In this document: piece after piece, positions 22,808-31,513 of the stretch
Numbering within the stretch: the stretch's first letter is position 1
How the letters are laid out: the number at the start of each line of letters is the position of its first letter
DNA from: a bacterium
Lineage (GTDB): Bacteria; Bacillota; Bacilli; Lactobacillales; Streptococcaceae
Assembly (NCBI GenBank): GCA_905221145.1
Contig: CAJNCA010000002.1
Coordinates: forward strand, 62,001-126,000
Reading direction: 5' to 3'
DNA length: 64,000 nucleotides
Notes under the pieces: generated by a model
What the model was told of the DNA's origin: nothing
Database searches by the model: none
Seen by the model: the letters and a program-made list of their open reading frames with translations, nothing else
Position numbers and translations under genes: made by a program

Positions 22808-24077
22808 ACACCAAGAAATTCTAAGCTATTTGGAAGAATTACCTGTTGGTAAAAGGGTCAGTGTTCGTAGCATTTCCAACCATCTAGGAGTCAGCGATGG
22901 AACGGCCTATCGGGCTATCAAGGAAGCTGAAAACCGTGGAATTGTGGAGACTCGTCCTAGAAGTGGTACTATTCGTGTTAAATCTCAGAAAGTTGCTATC
23001 GAAAGATTAACATTTGCAGAAATTGCAGAAGTGACTTCTTCTGAGGTTCTAGCTGGGCAAGAAGGTTTAGAGAGAGAATTTAGTAAGTTTTCAATCGGTG
23101 CCATGACTGAACAAAATATCTTGTCTTACCTTCATGATGGGGGACTTTTGATTGTCGGAGACCGTACTCGTATCCAATTACTAGCACTTGAAAATGAAAA
23201 TGCAGTCCTGGTTACAGGTGGATTTCATGTCCATGATGATGTTCTTAGACTGGCAAATCAAAAAGGAATTCCTGTTCTGAGAAGCAAGCATGACACTTTC
23301 ACCGTCGCGACCATGATCAATAAAGCACTGTCAAATGTTCAAATCAAGACGGATATTTTGACAGTTGAGAAACTTTATCGTCCAAGTCATGAGTATGGTT
23401 TTCTGAGAGAAACCGACACCGTTAAAGATTATTTGGACTTGGTGCGTAAGAATCGTAGCAGTCGTTTCCCAGTTATCAATCAACATCAGGTCGTTGTTGG
23501 AGTTGTAACCATGAGAGACGCTGGTGATAAGTCACCAAGCACCACAATTGACAAGGTCATGTCTCGTAGCCTATTTTTAGTTGGATTATCGACAAATATT
23601 GCCAATGTGAGTCAACGGATGATTGCTGAAGATTTTGAAATGGTACCAGTTATTCGGAATAATCAAACCTTGCTTGGAGTTGTGACACGACGAGATGTCA
23701 TGGAGAAAATGAGTCGTTCCCAAGTTTCTGCTCTACCGACTTTTTCTGAGCAGATTGGTCAAAAACTTTCTTATCACCATGATGAAGTCGTCATTACAGT
23801 GGAACCCTTTATGCTTGAGAAAAACGGTGTTTTAGCTAACGGTGTATTGGCGGAGATACTGACTCATATGACACAAGATTTAGTTGTGAATAGCGGGCGC
23901 AATCTCATTATCGAGCAGATGCTGATTTACTTTTTGCAGGCTGTTCAGATTGATGATATATTGCGTATTCAAGCACGTATTATCCATCATACGAGACGAT
24001 CAGCTATTATTGACTACGATATTTATCACGGTCATCAGATTGTTTCAAAAGCAAATGTGACTGTTAAAATTAATTAG
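22800..24077 (+). CDS. YtoI-like regulator: HTH, DRTGG, CBS pair and hotdog domain
   Basis: 425 residues. Residues 1-60 form a winged helix (ISNHLGVSDGTAYRAIKEAENRGIVETRPRSGTI, given in parts: key residues S-D-G-T-A-Y-R and R-P-R-S-G-T). Residues about 65-180 match DRTGG domains (LLIVGDRTRIQLLALEN), about 195-310 are two CBS motifs that usually bind adenosine nucleotides (VVTMRDAGD, GVVTRRDVMEKMS), and the rest resembles a hotdog thioesterase-like domain. The set is that of B. subtilis YtoI; target genes and ligand are unknown. It overlaps the GNAT gene and lies 15 bp before map. Confidence 0.85.
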   Translation: MSKHQEILSYLEELPVGKRVSVRSISNHLGVSDGTAYRAIKEAENRGIVETRPRSGTIRVKSQKVAIERLTFAEIAEVTSSEVLAGQEGLEREFSKFSIGAMTEQNILSYLHDGGLLIVGDRTRIQLLALENENAVLVTGGFHVHDDVLRLANQKGIPVLRSKHDTFTVATMINKALSNVQIKTDILTVEKLYRPSHEYGFLRETDTVKDYLDLVRKNRSSRFPVINQHQVVVGVVTMRDAGDKSPSTTIDKVMSRSLFLVGLSTNIANVSQRMIAEDFEMVPVIRNNQTLLGVVTRRDVMEKMSRSQVSALPTFSEQIGQKLSYHHDEVVITVEPFMLEKNGVLANGVLAEILTHMTQDLVVNSGRNLIIEQMLIYFLQAVQIDDILRIQARIIHHTRRSAIIDYDIYHGHQIVSKANVTVKIN

Positions 24078-24092
24078 AAACTAGGAGAAAAA

Positions 24093-24953
24093 ATGATAAC
24101 ATTAAAATCAGCTCGTGAAATCGAAGCTATGGATAAAGCCGGTGATTTCCTCGCAAGTATTCATATCGGATTACGTGATTTGATTAAGCCTGGCGTAGAT
24201 ATGTGGGAAGTTGAAGAATACGTGCGCCGTCGTTGTAAAGAAGAAAATTTCCTTCCACTTCAGATTGGGGTTGACGGTGCCATGATGGACTATCCTTATG
24301 CTACCTGCTGCTCTCTTAACGATGAAGTAGCTCACGCTTTCCCTCGTCACTATATCTTGAAAGAGGGTGATTTGCTCAAGGTTGATATGGTTTTGGGAGG
24401 GCCTATTGCTAAATCCGATTTGAATGTCTCAAAATTAAACTTCAATAATGTCGAGCAAATGAAAAAATACACTCAGAGCTATTCTGGTGGTCTTGCAGAC
24501 TCATGTTGGGCTTACGCTGTAGGTACACCGTCCGAAGAAGTGAAAAACTTGATGGATGTAACCAAAGAAGCTATGTACAAGGGGATTGAACAAGCTGTTG
24601 TTGGAAATCGTATCGGTGATATCGGTGCAGCGATTCAAGAATACGCTGAAAGCCGTGGTTACGGTGTAGTGCGTGATTTGGTTGGTCATGGTGTTGGTCC
24701 AACAATGCACGAAGAACCAATGGTTCCTAACTATGGTATTGCAGGCCGTGGACTTCGTCTTCGTGAAGGTATGGTCTTGACCATTGAACCGATGATTAAT
24801 ACAGGTGACTGGGAAATCGATACAGATATGAAGACTGGTTGGGCGCATAAGACCATTGACGGTGGCCTATCTTGTCAATATGAACACCAATTTGTCATTA
24901 CTAAGGATGGTCCGGTAATCTTGACTAGCCAAGGTGAAGAAGGGACTTATTAA
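24093..24953 (+). CDS. map: Methionine aminopeptidase type I
   Basis: Removes initiator methionine from nascent proteins. 286 residues. Metal ligands sit in the usual order: KVDMVLGG and KSDLN-type aspartates, the histidine of VGHGVGPTMHEEP, the glutamate of TIEPMINTG, and the glutamate of CQYEHQFVIT. Compared with E. coli MetAP there is an insert of about 25 residues (roughly 110-135, rich in N, K and S) between the first two metal-binding segments, a feature of the streptococcal enzymes. Ribosome site AGGAGAA. Confidence 0.95.
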   Translation: MITLKSAREIEAMDKAGDFLASIHIGLRDLIKPGVDMWEVEEYVRRRCKEENFLPLQIGVDGAMMDYPYATCCSLNDEVAHAFPRHYILKEGDLLKVDMVLGGPIAKSDLNVSKLNFNNVEQMKKYTQSYSGGLADSCWAYAVGTPSEEVKNLMDVTKEAMYKGIEQAVVGNRIGDIGAAIQEYAESRGYGVVRDLVGHGVGPTMHEEPMVPNYGIAGRGLRLREGMVLTIEPMINTGDWEIDTDMKTGWAHKTIDGGLSCQYEHQFVITKDGPVILTSQGEEGTY

Positions 24954-25041
24954 TACAAAGCAGAAAGGCTGCTGGAAGTTCATTTCCTAAAGAATTCAGT
25001 AGAATTTTTCATAATAAAATGCATTGTATCAAGCTTTTAAA

Positions 25042-25055
25042 TGCCTGGTATAATG
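25042..25055 (+). promoter_or_regulatory. Extended -10 promoter in the map-ribF gap
   Basis: TGGTATAAT gives a consensus -10 with upstream TG. It is about 115 bp before ribF in a 216-bp gap; a second TATAAT-like element lies just before the ribF start. I see no FMN riboswitch here. Confidence 0.4.
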
Positions 25056-25169
25056 CGTTTTTCTGATTTTAAAAATATAATTCTTTTAAAATAGTACACT
25101 TCAGGTGAAAAAAACGACATTTCAGATTTTCTGCTCCAGAAATAGCTTTCACTATGATATAATTATTTT

Positions 25170-26087
25170 ATGATTATTACTATTCCTATAAAAAACCAAA
25201 AAGATATTGGCACACCATCTGATTCAGTCGTTGTTCTCGGCTATTTTGATGGTATACACAAGGGGCATCAAGAATTATTTCGTGTTGCCAATAAGGCTGC
25301 GAGAAAGGATTTATTGCCTATCGTCGTTATGACCTTTAATGAATCTCCAAAGATTGCTTTAGAGCCTTATCATCCTGATTTGTTTTTACATATTTTGAAT
25401 CCTGCTGAACGTGAGAGGAAATTAAAGCGTGAAGGTGTAGAAGAATTATATCTCCTTGATTTTAGTAGTCAATTTGCTAGTCTCACGGCAGAAGAATTTT
25501 TTGCAACTTATATCAAGGCCATGAATGCTAAAATTATTGTTGCAGGTTTTGATTATACATTTGGTTCTGACAAAAAAACGGCAGAAGACTTAAAGGATTA
25601 CTTTGATGGAGAAGTTATCATTGTCCCACCTGTAGAAGATGAGAAAGGAAAGATTAGTTCAACTCGTATCCGTCAAGCTATTTTGGACGGAAAAGTGAAA
25701 GAAGCAGGGGAACTTTTGGGGGCACCTCTTCCATCAAGAGGTATGGTGGTCCATGGTAATGCTCGTGGCCGTACGATTGGTTATCCGACAGCGAATTTGG
25801 TTCTTTTAGACCGTACTTATATGCCAGCAGATGGTGTCTATGTCGTTGATGTTGAAATTCAAAGACAGAAGTATCGTGCCATGGCTAGTGTTGGAAAAAA
25901 TGTGACCTTTGATGGAGAAGAAGCACGTTTTGAAGTCAATATTTTTGATTTTAATCAAGATATTTATGGGGAAACCGTCATGGTTTATTGGCTTGATCGT
26001 ATTCGTGATATGACCAAATTTGACTCAGTTGATCAATTAGTGGATCAGTTAAAGGCAGACGAAGAAGTAGCTCGGAATTGGTCTTAA
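25170..26087 (+). CDS. ribF: Bifunctional riboflavin kinase / FAD synthetase
   Basis: Phosphorylates riboflavin to FMN and adenylates FMN to FAD. 305 residues. N-terminal nucleotidyltransferase half has GYFDGIHKGHQELF (HxGH-type motif) and ISSTRIRQAI; C-terminal kinase half has GRTIGYPTANL, with the T and N that bind Mg-ATP, and GVYVVDVE. ATG 25170 begins MIITIPIKNQKD. Faces the yitT gene across a shared bidirectional terminator. Confidence 0.95.
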   Translation: MIITIPIKNQKDIGTPSDSVVVLGYFDGIHKGHQELFRVANKAARKDLLPIVVMTFNESPKIALEPYHPDLFLHILNPAERERKLKREGVEELYLLDFSSQFASLTAEEFFATYIKAMNAKIIVAGFDYTFGSDKKTAEDLKDYFDGEVIIVPPVEDEKGKISSTRIRQAILDGKVKEAGELLGAPLPSRGMVVHGNARGRTIGYPTANLVLLDRTYMPADGVYVVDVEIQRQKYRAMASVGKNVTFDGEEARFEVNIFDFNQDIYGETVMVYWLDRIRDMTKFDSVDQLVDQLKADEEVARNWS

Positions 26088-26107
26088 AAATTTGAGTAAA
26101 TAAAACA

Positions 26108-26136
26108 AAAAAGAGGTAACTACAAGACCTCTTTTT
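26108..26136. terminator. Bidirectional terminator between ribF and yitT-like gene
   Basis: AAAAAGAGGT (26108-26117) and ACCTCTTTTT (26127-26136) form a hairpin with A- and T-tracts on both sides, serving both convergent genes. Confidence 0.85.
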
Positions 26137-26983
26137 ATTCTTTTTCAAAGGTAAATCCTTCGCCAAGGATTTCGTGGGCTTCTGTAATAGTTATAAAAGC
26201 TTGAGGATCGATTCGATGAATCATTTCCTTCATTTTCACAATTTCATTTCTACCGACAATACAGTAAATGATTTTCAAATCTTTTTTACTATAGTAGCCT
26301 TGACCGGAAATAAAAGTAACACCTCTCCCAAGGTCATCATTAATCGCTTTAGCAAGTTGGTCAGGACGTTTTGTGATAATCATAAAGCCTTTACCAGCGT
26401 AACCACCTTCTCCAATCAAATCAATGACACGAGAAACGATAAAATCAAATAAGAGAGTGTAGGAAACCAATCTCAGATCCTTGAAGATTAGGAGAATAAG
26501 CATGAGAATACAAAAATCTAAGATAAAGAGCAGTTTCCCCATAGATATATGAGTGTATTTATTGAGAATACGAGCTAGAATATCGGTTCCGCCCGTCGTA
26601 CCTCCAGCATTAAAGATAATTCCGAGGCCAATTCCCAATAGAATTCCCGCTATAAGAGCTGTGATTAGTAAATCACCTTGAAGATCAATATGAAGGGGAA
26701 CACGCTCAAAAAAAGCCAACCAGGCGGACAAAGCTAAGGTTCCGAGCAAACTAGAATAGAGAGATTTTGCTCCAAAGATTTTCCAAGCTAGGATGAAAAG
26801 GGGAATGTTAATCAACAGGTTCATGAGGGAAACAGGGATTTTAAAAAGATAAAAGGTGATGAGGGTAATACCTGTCGCCCCTCCTTCAAAGAGATGATGG
26901 GGAACTACAAAATAAGTCAGTCCAAAAGCATAAATAGCAGCACCTAATAAAATGGTAAAAATGGGGTAAATTTTTTTAATCAT
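26135..26983 (-). CDS. YitT family membrane protein (DUF2179)
   Basis: 282 residues with five or six hydrophobic segments in the first 200 residues and a cytoplasmic C-terminal DUF2179 domain (FMIITKRPDQLAKAI..., GQGYYSKKDLKIIYCIVGR). The conserved GATGITLI and FNAGGTTGGTDILARI loops mark the YitT family. Function is not established; the DUF2179 domain resembles small-molecule or nucleotide-binding ferredoxin folds. Monocistronic, convergent with ribF. Confidence 0.85.
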   Translation of the reverse strand: MIKKIYPIFTILLGAAIYAFGLTYFVVPHHLFEGGATGITLITFYLFKIPVSLMNLLINIPLFILAWKIFGAKSLYSSLLGTLALSAWLAFFERVPLHIDLQGDLLITALIAGILLGIGLGIIFNAGGTTGGTDILARILNKYTHISMGKLLFILDFCILMLILLIFKDLRLVSYTLLFDFIVSRVIDLIGEGGYAGKGFMIITKRPDQLAKAINDDLGRGVTFISGQGYYSKKDLKIIYCIVGRNEIVKMKEMIHRIDPQAFITITEAHEILGEGFTFEKE

Positions 26984-27124
26984 AGGACACCTCTTTTCTT
27001 ATAAGTTGATTATATCAAATTTTTACGGAAAATTTGATTGACTCCATTAGGATTTTTAATCTTTTTTTGATATAATTAGAAGTAAGAAAAACAATCTGAA
27101 TCCTAAAATAGAAAGATTGACACT

Positions 27125-27964
27125 ATGACAAAAATTAAGATTGTAACCGATTCATCTGTTACTATTGAACCAGAACTCGTAAAACAATTAGATATTACTG
27201 TTGTTCCATTATCTGTAATGATTGATAATGTTGTTTATTCTGATGCTGATTTGAAAGAAGAAGGTAAATTTCTTCAGTTGATGCAAGCAAGTAAGAATCT
27301 TCCGAAAACAAGTCAGCCACCTGTAGGTGTCTTTGCTGAAGTTTTCGAAGACCTATGCAAGGATGGTAGCCAGATTCTTGCTATTCATATGTCCCATGCT
27401 CTTTCTGGTACTGTAGAAGCAGCGCGCCAAGGTGCCAGCCTATCTACTGCCGACGTGACAGTTATTGATAGCTCCTTCACTGACCAAGCCTTGAAATTCC
27501 AAGTTGTTGAGGCTGCAAAGTTAGCACAAGAAGGCAAAGAGTTGGAGGAAATTTTGTCTCGTGTAGAAGAGGTCAAAAACAATACAGAGCTTTATATTGG
27601 TGTTTCAACTTTGGAAAATCTTGTCAAAGGTGGACGAATTGGCCGTGTAACTGGATTATTGAGTTCGCTCCTTAACATCCGTGTTGTCATGCAGATGAAG
27701 GATCATGAATTGCAACCAATTGTTAAAGGTCGTGGAGCTAAAACCTTTAAAAAATGGTTAGATGAGCTGACAAGTTCGCTTTCAGGACGTTCTGTAGCAG
27801 AGATTGGAATTTCATATTCTGGTAGTTCTGATTGGGCAAAAGAGATGAAAGACAATTTGCAGCCTTATGTTGAACAGCCAATTTCAGTTTTGGAAACAGG
27901 ATCTATTATTCAAACGCACACGGGTGAGAATGCTTGGGCTATTTTAGTTCGTTACAATTCCTAA
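27125..27964 (+). CDS. DegV family fatty-acid-binding protein
   Basis: 279 residues. Starts [14 protein letters not shown] with the TDSS pocket, then [18 protein letters not shown] and [19 protein letters not shown], all hallmarks of DegV proteins. Members bind a single fatty acid and, as FakB, hand it to the FakA kinase for phospholipid synthesis; which FakB this corresponds to cannot be told. No FakA gene is near. HU follows 107 bp downstream with its own promoter. Confidence 0.87.
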   Translation: MTKIKIVTDSSVTIEPELVKQLDITVVPLSVMIDNVVYSDADLKEEGKFLQLMQASKNLPKTSQPPVGVFAEVFEDLCKDGSQILAIHMSHALSGTVEAARQGASLSTADVTVIDSSFTDQALKFQVVEAAKLAQEGKELEEILSRVEEVKNNTELYIGVSTLENLVKGGRIGRVTGLLSSLLNIRVVMQMKDHELQPIVKGRGAKTFKKWLDELTSSLSGRSVAEIGISYSGSSDWAKEMKDNLQPYVEQPISVLETGSIIQTHTGENAWAILVRYNS

Positions 27965-28001
27965 AAAAATAAATAAAATGGGAAGAAACAGCGTTTTTAA
28001 C

Positions 28002-28030
28002 TTGACCTAAAAGGGATTTTAGGATATGAT
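28002..28030 (+). promoter_or_regulatory. HU gene promoter
   Basis: TTGACC (28002-28007), 17-bp spacer, TATGAT (28025-28030). Confidence 0.75.
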
Positions 28031-28071
28031 TATATTTGTTAATTAGAAATTAATTTGGAGGAATCATTAAC

Positions 28072-28347
28072 ATGGCAAACAAACAAGATTTGATCGCTAA
28101 AGTAGCAGAAGCTACAGAATTGACTAAGAAAGACTCAGCAGCAGCAGTTGAAGCTGTATTCTCAGCAGTAGCTGACTACCTTGCAGCTGGCGAAAAAGTT
28201 CAATTGATCGGTTTTGGTAACTTTGAAGTTCGTGAGCGTGCTGCACGTAAAGGTCGCAACCCACAAACTGGTAAAGAAATCACAATTGCAGCTTCTAAAG
28301 TTCCAGCATTCAAAGCTGGTAAAGCTCTTAAAGACGCTGTTAAATAA
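28072..28347 (+). CDS. hup: DNA-binding protein HU
   Basis: 91-residue histone-like protein that bends and compacts DNA; streptococci have only one, and it is essential. The N-terminal helices ([21 protein letters not shown]) give the dimer, and the arm [12 protein letters not shown] holds the DNA-intercalating proline. Strong ribosome site TTGGAGGAA and biased codon use fit high expression. Confidence 0.97.
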   Translation: MANKQDLIAKVAEATELTKKDSAAAVEAVFSAVADYLAAGEKVQLIGFGNFEVRERAARKGRNPQTGKEITIAASKVPAFKAGKALKDAVK

Positions 28348-28359
28348 TCATCCTTTAAA

Positions 28360-28402
28360 AAGCCTATTGTATCAAGCTTTCTAGCTTGGTCAATAGGCTT
28401 TT
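28360..28402 (+). terminator. HU terminator
   Basis: AAGCCTATTG (28360-28369) pairs with CAATAGGCTT (28391-28400); inner bases (TCAAGCT / AGCTTGG) extend the stem; T-rich tail. Confidence 0.88.
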
Positions 28403-28412
28403 CTTTTGGTTT

Positions 28413-28433
28413 TGGGGCAAATAGGGGGCAAAA
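28413..28433. other. G-rich repeated motif after HU terminator, similar to that after eno
   Basis: GGGGCAAATAGGGGGCAAA closely resembles the motif after eno (20825-20841). No integrase or other mobile gene lies beside it. Confidence 0.25.
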
Positions 28434-28561
28434 TCTGAATTAACTAGTGGCAGAAATGACTATTCATGTATAGGCTAATTCAATTTGCGTAGCGGAAATC
28501 ATACAAATAAAATTGATTATAGTAAAATAGGATTAGAAATCTTAAGAAAGTTGGTTCTTTA

Positions 28562-29269
28562 TTGGAAACGATAGTATTTTCAATCTCCGTTTTTCTAGCA
28601 GGGATCTTGTCCTTCTTTTCTCCCTGTATTTTTCCTCTGTTACCAGTTTATACTGGAATTTTGCTGGATGATCAGGAAAGTGCAAAAAGCTTTTCTTTGT
28701 TTGGTAGAAAGGTTCTTTGGTCAGGTTTGATTCGGACGCTTTGCTTTATCGCAGGTATCTCTCTTATTTTCTTTATTCTAGGATTTGGTGCTGGTTACTT
28801 TGGTAATATTCTCTATGCCAATTGGTTTCGCTATACCATGGGTACGATTATCATCATTTTGGGCCTTCACCAGATGGAAATTTTTCATTTTAAGAAATTA
28901 GAGGTTCAAAAAAGCTTTACTTTTAAGAAATCAGAAGCCAATCGATATTGGTCGGCTTTTTTACTCGGTATTACCTTTAGCTTTGGTTGGACGCCATGTA
29001 TTGGTCCAGTTTTGAGTTCTGTTTTAGCGCTTGCGGCTTCTGGTGGTAATGGGGCTTGGCAAGGAGCCATATATACTCTTATTTACACTCTGGGGATGGC
29101 CATTCCATTCTTGGTCTTGGCTCTAGCTTCAGGTGTAGTGATGCCTTATTTTAGTAAAATCAAGCGTCATATGATGCTACTGAAGAAAATTGGTGGTTTC
29201 CTCATTATTTTAATGGGAATTTTGTTAATACTAGGACAAGTAAATGTTCTAGCTGGAATTTTTGAATAA
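28562..29269 (+). CDS. ccdA: CcdA-type thiol-disulfide membrane transporter
   Basis: 235 residues with six membrane segments. It passes electrons across the membrane through two cysteines, seen in FFSPCIFPLLPVY (segment 1) and FGWTPCIGPVL (segment 4). Its partner is the thioredoxin-like lipoprotein encoded 11 bp downstream; in pneumococcus this pair (CcdA2-EtrX2) repairs surface methionine sulfoxide reductase. The frame starts with TTG at 28562; no ATG precedes the conserved first segment, so TTG is the likely start, with a weak ribosome site. Confidence 0.9.
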   Translation: METIVFSISVFLAGILSFFSPCIFPLLPVYTGILLDDQESAKSFSLFGRKVLWSGLIRTLCFIAGISLIFFILGFGAGYFGNILYANWFRYTMGTIIIILGLHQMEIFHFKKLEVQKSFTFKKSEANRYWSAFLLGITFSFGWTPCIGPVLSSVLALAASGGNGAWQGAIYTLIYTLGMAIPFLVLALASGVVMPYFSKIKRHMMLLKKIGGFLIILMGILLILGQVNVLAGIFE

Positions 29270-29280
29270 AGGAGAAAAAG

Positions 29281-29847
29281 ATGAAAAAAGTAATGTTTGC
29301 TGGCTTAAGCCTCTTGTCAGTAGTTGTATTGATGGCCTGTGGTGAGGAAGAGACTAAAAAGACTCAAGCACCAGAACAATCCCCAAAACAACAGCAACAA
29401 ACGCCTGTACAGCAAATTGCTGTTGGGAAAGAGGCTCCAGACTTTACCTTGCAATCCATGGATGGCAAAGAAGTTAAGTTATCTGATTATAAAGGTAAAA
29501 AAGTTTACTTGAAGTTTTGGGCTTCCTGGTGTGGTCCATGTAAGAAAAGTATGCCTGAGTTGATGGAATTAGCGGCGAAACCAGATCGAGATTTTGAAAT
29601 TCTTAGTGTCGTTGCGCCAGGTCTTCAAGGGGAAAAAACAGTAGAAGAATTTCCAAAATGGTTCCAGGAACAAGGATATAAAGATATACCAGTTCTCTAC
29701 GATACCAAGGGCAGTACTTTCCAAGCTTATCAAATTCGAAGCATTCCTACAGAATATTTGATTGATAGCCAAGGTAAGATTGGAAAAATCCAGTTTGGTG
29801 CCATAAGAAATGCGGATGCAGAAGCAGCCTTTAAAGAAATGAACTAG
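29281..29847 (+). CDS. Extracytoplasmic thioredoxin-like lipoprotein (EtrX type)
   Basis: 188 residues. A lipoprotein signal ends in VLMAC with Cys20 as lipid anchor, then a Q/P-rich spacer, then a TlpA/ResA-like fold with active site WCGPC (Cys84, Cys87) and the cis-proline loop SIPTEYLID. It takes electrons from the CcdA protein upstream and reduces exported thiol proteins. Good ribosome site AAAGGAG. From its company with ccdA and the adcAII-pht locus it corresponds to pneumococcal EtrX2 (inference). Confidence 0.9.
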   Translation: MKKVMFAGLSLLSVVVLMACGEEETKKTQAPEQSPKQQQQTPVQQIAVGKEAPDFTLQSMDGKEVKLSDYKGKKVYLKFWASWCGPCKKSMPELMELAAKPDRDFEILSVVAPGLQGEKTVEEFPKWFQEQGYKDIPVLYDTKGSTFQAYQIRSIPTEYLIDSQGKIGKIQFGAIRNADAEAAFKEMN

Positions 29848-29855
29848 AATCGATA

Positions 29856-29888
29856 AAAATCTGATTACAATATGTAGTCAGATTTTTT
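29856..29888 (+). terminator. Terminator after EtrX-type gene
   Basis: AAAATCTGATTA (29856-29867) pairs with TAGTCAGATTTT (29875-29886), followed by T-run. Confidence 0.85.
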
Positions 29889-29979
29889 TAGAAAAATATT
29901 TAATAAATATTTAATAAATATTCACATTTCTCCTATATTTATGGTAAAATAGAATCATCATTTTATTTTGGAGTCAAAG

Positions 29980-31371
29980 ATGAATATATTTAGAACAAAG
30001 AATGTTAGTTTGGATAAAACGGAGATGCACAGGCATTTGAAGTTATGGGATTTGATTTTGCTGGGTATCGGAGCCATGGTAGGGACAGGCGTCTTTACAA
30101 TTACAGGTACTGCAGCTGCAACGCTTGCTGGTCCAGCCCTAGTGATTTCAATCGTCATTTCGGCCTTGTGTGTGGGATTATCAGCTCTCTTTTTTGCAGA
30201 ATTTGCTTCACGAGTACCTGCTACAGGTGGTGCCTACAGCTATCTCTATGCTATTTTAGGAGAATTCCCAGCTTGGTTGGCTGGTTGGTTAACCATGATG
30301 GAGTTCATGACAGCCATATCTGGTGTTGCTTCGGGTTGGGCAGCTTATTTTAAAGGCTTGCTTTCTCAATATGGGATAGCCCTTCCTCAGGCTTTAAATG
30401 GTACCTTTAATCCTCAAGCAGGGACATTCGTTGATTTATTGCCTATTCTTGTTTTGGTCTTGGTGACCTCGCTTGTTTTACTCAATGCTAAAGCAGCCTT
30501 ACGCTTTAATTCAATTCTAGTTATTTTGAAATTTTCCGCTTTAGCTCTCTTTATTTTGGTGGGAATTTGGCATATCAAACTTGATAATTGGAGCAATTTT
30601 GCTCCGTATGGTTTTGGACAAATCTATGGCGCTAGTACTGGTATTATGGCTGGTGCGTCCTTAATGTTCTTTGGATTTTTGGGATTTGAATCCATCTCTA
30701 TGGCTGTAGATGAGGTCAAGACTCCTCAAAAAAATATTCCTAGAGGAATTGTCTTATCGCTCTCTATCGTAACTATTCTTTATGCCTTGGTGACTCTTGT
30801 TTTGACTGGTGTTGTCCATTATAGCCATCTAAATGTCGACGATGCCGTTGCCTTTGCCCTTCGTAGTGTTGGAATCAGTTGGGCAGCCAACTATGTGTCA
30901 TTGGTGGCTATCTTGACCTTGATTACAGTATGTATTTCGATGACCTATGCCCTATCTCGTATGATTTACAGTTTAGCCCGTGACGGATTGATGCCTGCCG
31001 CCTTCAAAGAACTAACGAAGACTAGCAAGGTACCAAAGAATGCTACTATCTTGACGGGTCTAGCCTCAGCAGTTGCAGCAGGAATGTTCCCTCTTGCTAG
31101 TATCGCAGCCTTCTTAAATATTTGTACCCTGGCTTACTTGATTATGCTGGCTTATGGTCTGATTCGCTTACGGAAAGAAAAAGGGATGCCCAAAGTTGGA
31201 GAATTTAAAACACCATTGGTACCTCTGTTACCAATTTTATCAATCATCATTTGTTTGTCCTTTATGTTGCAGTATAATATGGAAACCTGGATTGCTTTCC
31301 TCGTTGCATTGTTAGTAGGAAGTATTATTTACTTCACTTATGGTTACAAGCATTCTACCATAGAAGAATAA
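29980..31371 (+). CDS. APC-superfamily amino-acid permease
   Basis: 463 residues with 12 predicted membrane segments. The first one contains LLGIGAMVGTGVFTITG, the substrate-backbone loop of cationic amino acid/APC transporters, and FFGFLGFESISMAVDEVKTPQKNIPRG is the conserved segment 6 region (given as key parts FGFES and DEVKTPQKN). The ATG at 29980 follows TTTTGGAG. The substrate is likely a neutral or cationic amino acid but cannot be assigned. Own terminator follows. Confidence 0.88.
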   Translation: MNIFRTKNVSLDKTEMHRHLKLWDLILLGIGAMVGTGVFTITGTAAATLAGPALVISIVISALCVGLSALFFAEFASRVPATGGAYSYLYAILGEFPAWLAGWLTMMEFMTAISGVASGWAAYFKGLLSQYGIALPQALNGTFNPQAGTFVDLLPILVLVLVTSLVLLNAKAALRFNSILVILKFSALALFILVGIWHIKLDNWSNFAPYGFGQIYGASTGIMAGASLMFFGFLGFESISMAVDEVKTPQKNIPRGIVLSLSIVTILYALVTLVLTGVVHYSHLNVDDAVAFALRSVGISWAANYVSLVAILTLITVCISMTYALSRMIYSLARDGLMPAAFKELTKTSKVPKNATILTGLASAVAAGMFPLASIAAFLNICTLAYLIMLAYGLIRLRKEKGMPKVGEFKTPLVPLLPILSIIICLSFMLQYNMETWIAFLVALLVGSIIYFTYGYKHSTIEE

Positions 31372-31379
31372 AGTGAAAG

Positions 31380-31411
31380 TCTGTTGAGTTATTGAAACTC
31401 AGCAGATTTTT
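31380..31411 (+). terminator. Terminator after permease gene
   Basis: TCTGTTGAGTT (31380-31390) pairs with AACTCAGCAGA (31396-31406), then TTTTT. Confidence 0.85.
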
Positions 31412-31449
31412 ATATGTGAAAGAAATTTCAAATTTTTTCTAAAAATAGC

Positions 31450-31478
31450 TTGACAGATTAAATTTTTAGGAGTAAACT
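31450..31478 (+). promoter_or_regulatory. adcAII-phtD promoter
   Basis: TTGACA (31450-31455), 17-bp spacer, TAAACT (31473-31478). The phtE-like gene has the same -35, spacer and -10. Confidence 0.8.
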
Positions 31479-31479
31479 G

Positions 31480-31503
31480 TTTACCAGTTAATTAAATAGT
31501 TAA
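31480..31503 (+). promoter_or_regulatory. Two back-to-back AdcR (zinc repressor) boxes
   Basis: TTTACCAGTTAA (31480-31491) and TTAAATAGTTAA (31492-31503) each differ from the AdcR consensus TTAACYRGTTAA at one position. They abut without a gap and cover the predicted transcription start, so zinc-loaded AdcR would block transcription. Confidence 0.75.
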
Positions 31504-31513
31504 GGAGTTATCT

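Noticed and set aside
25982..26166. Small minus-strand frame overlapping the ribF 3' end
   Set aside because: Overlaps the ribF coding end and the bidirectional terminator; no start signals.
29980..30600. Frames of 100 and 60 codons inside the permease gene
   Set aside because: Shadow frames of a membrane protein; no independent signals.
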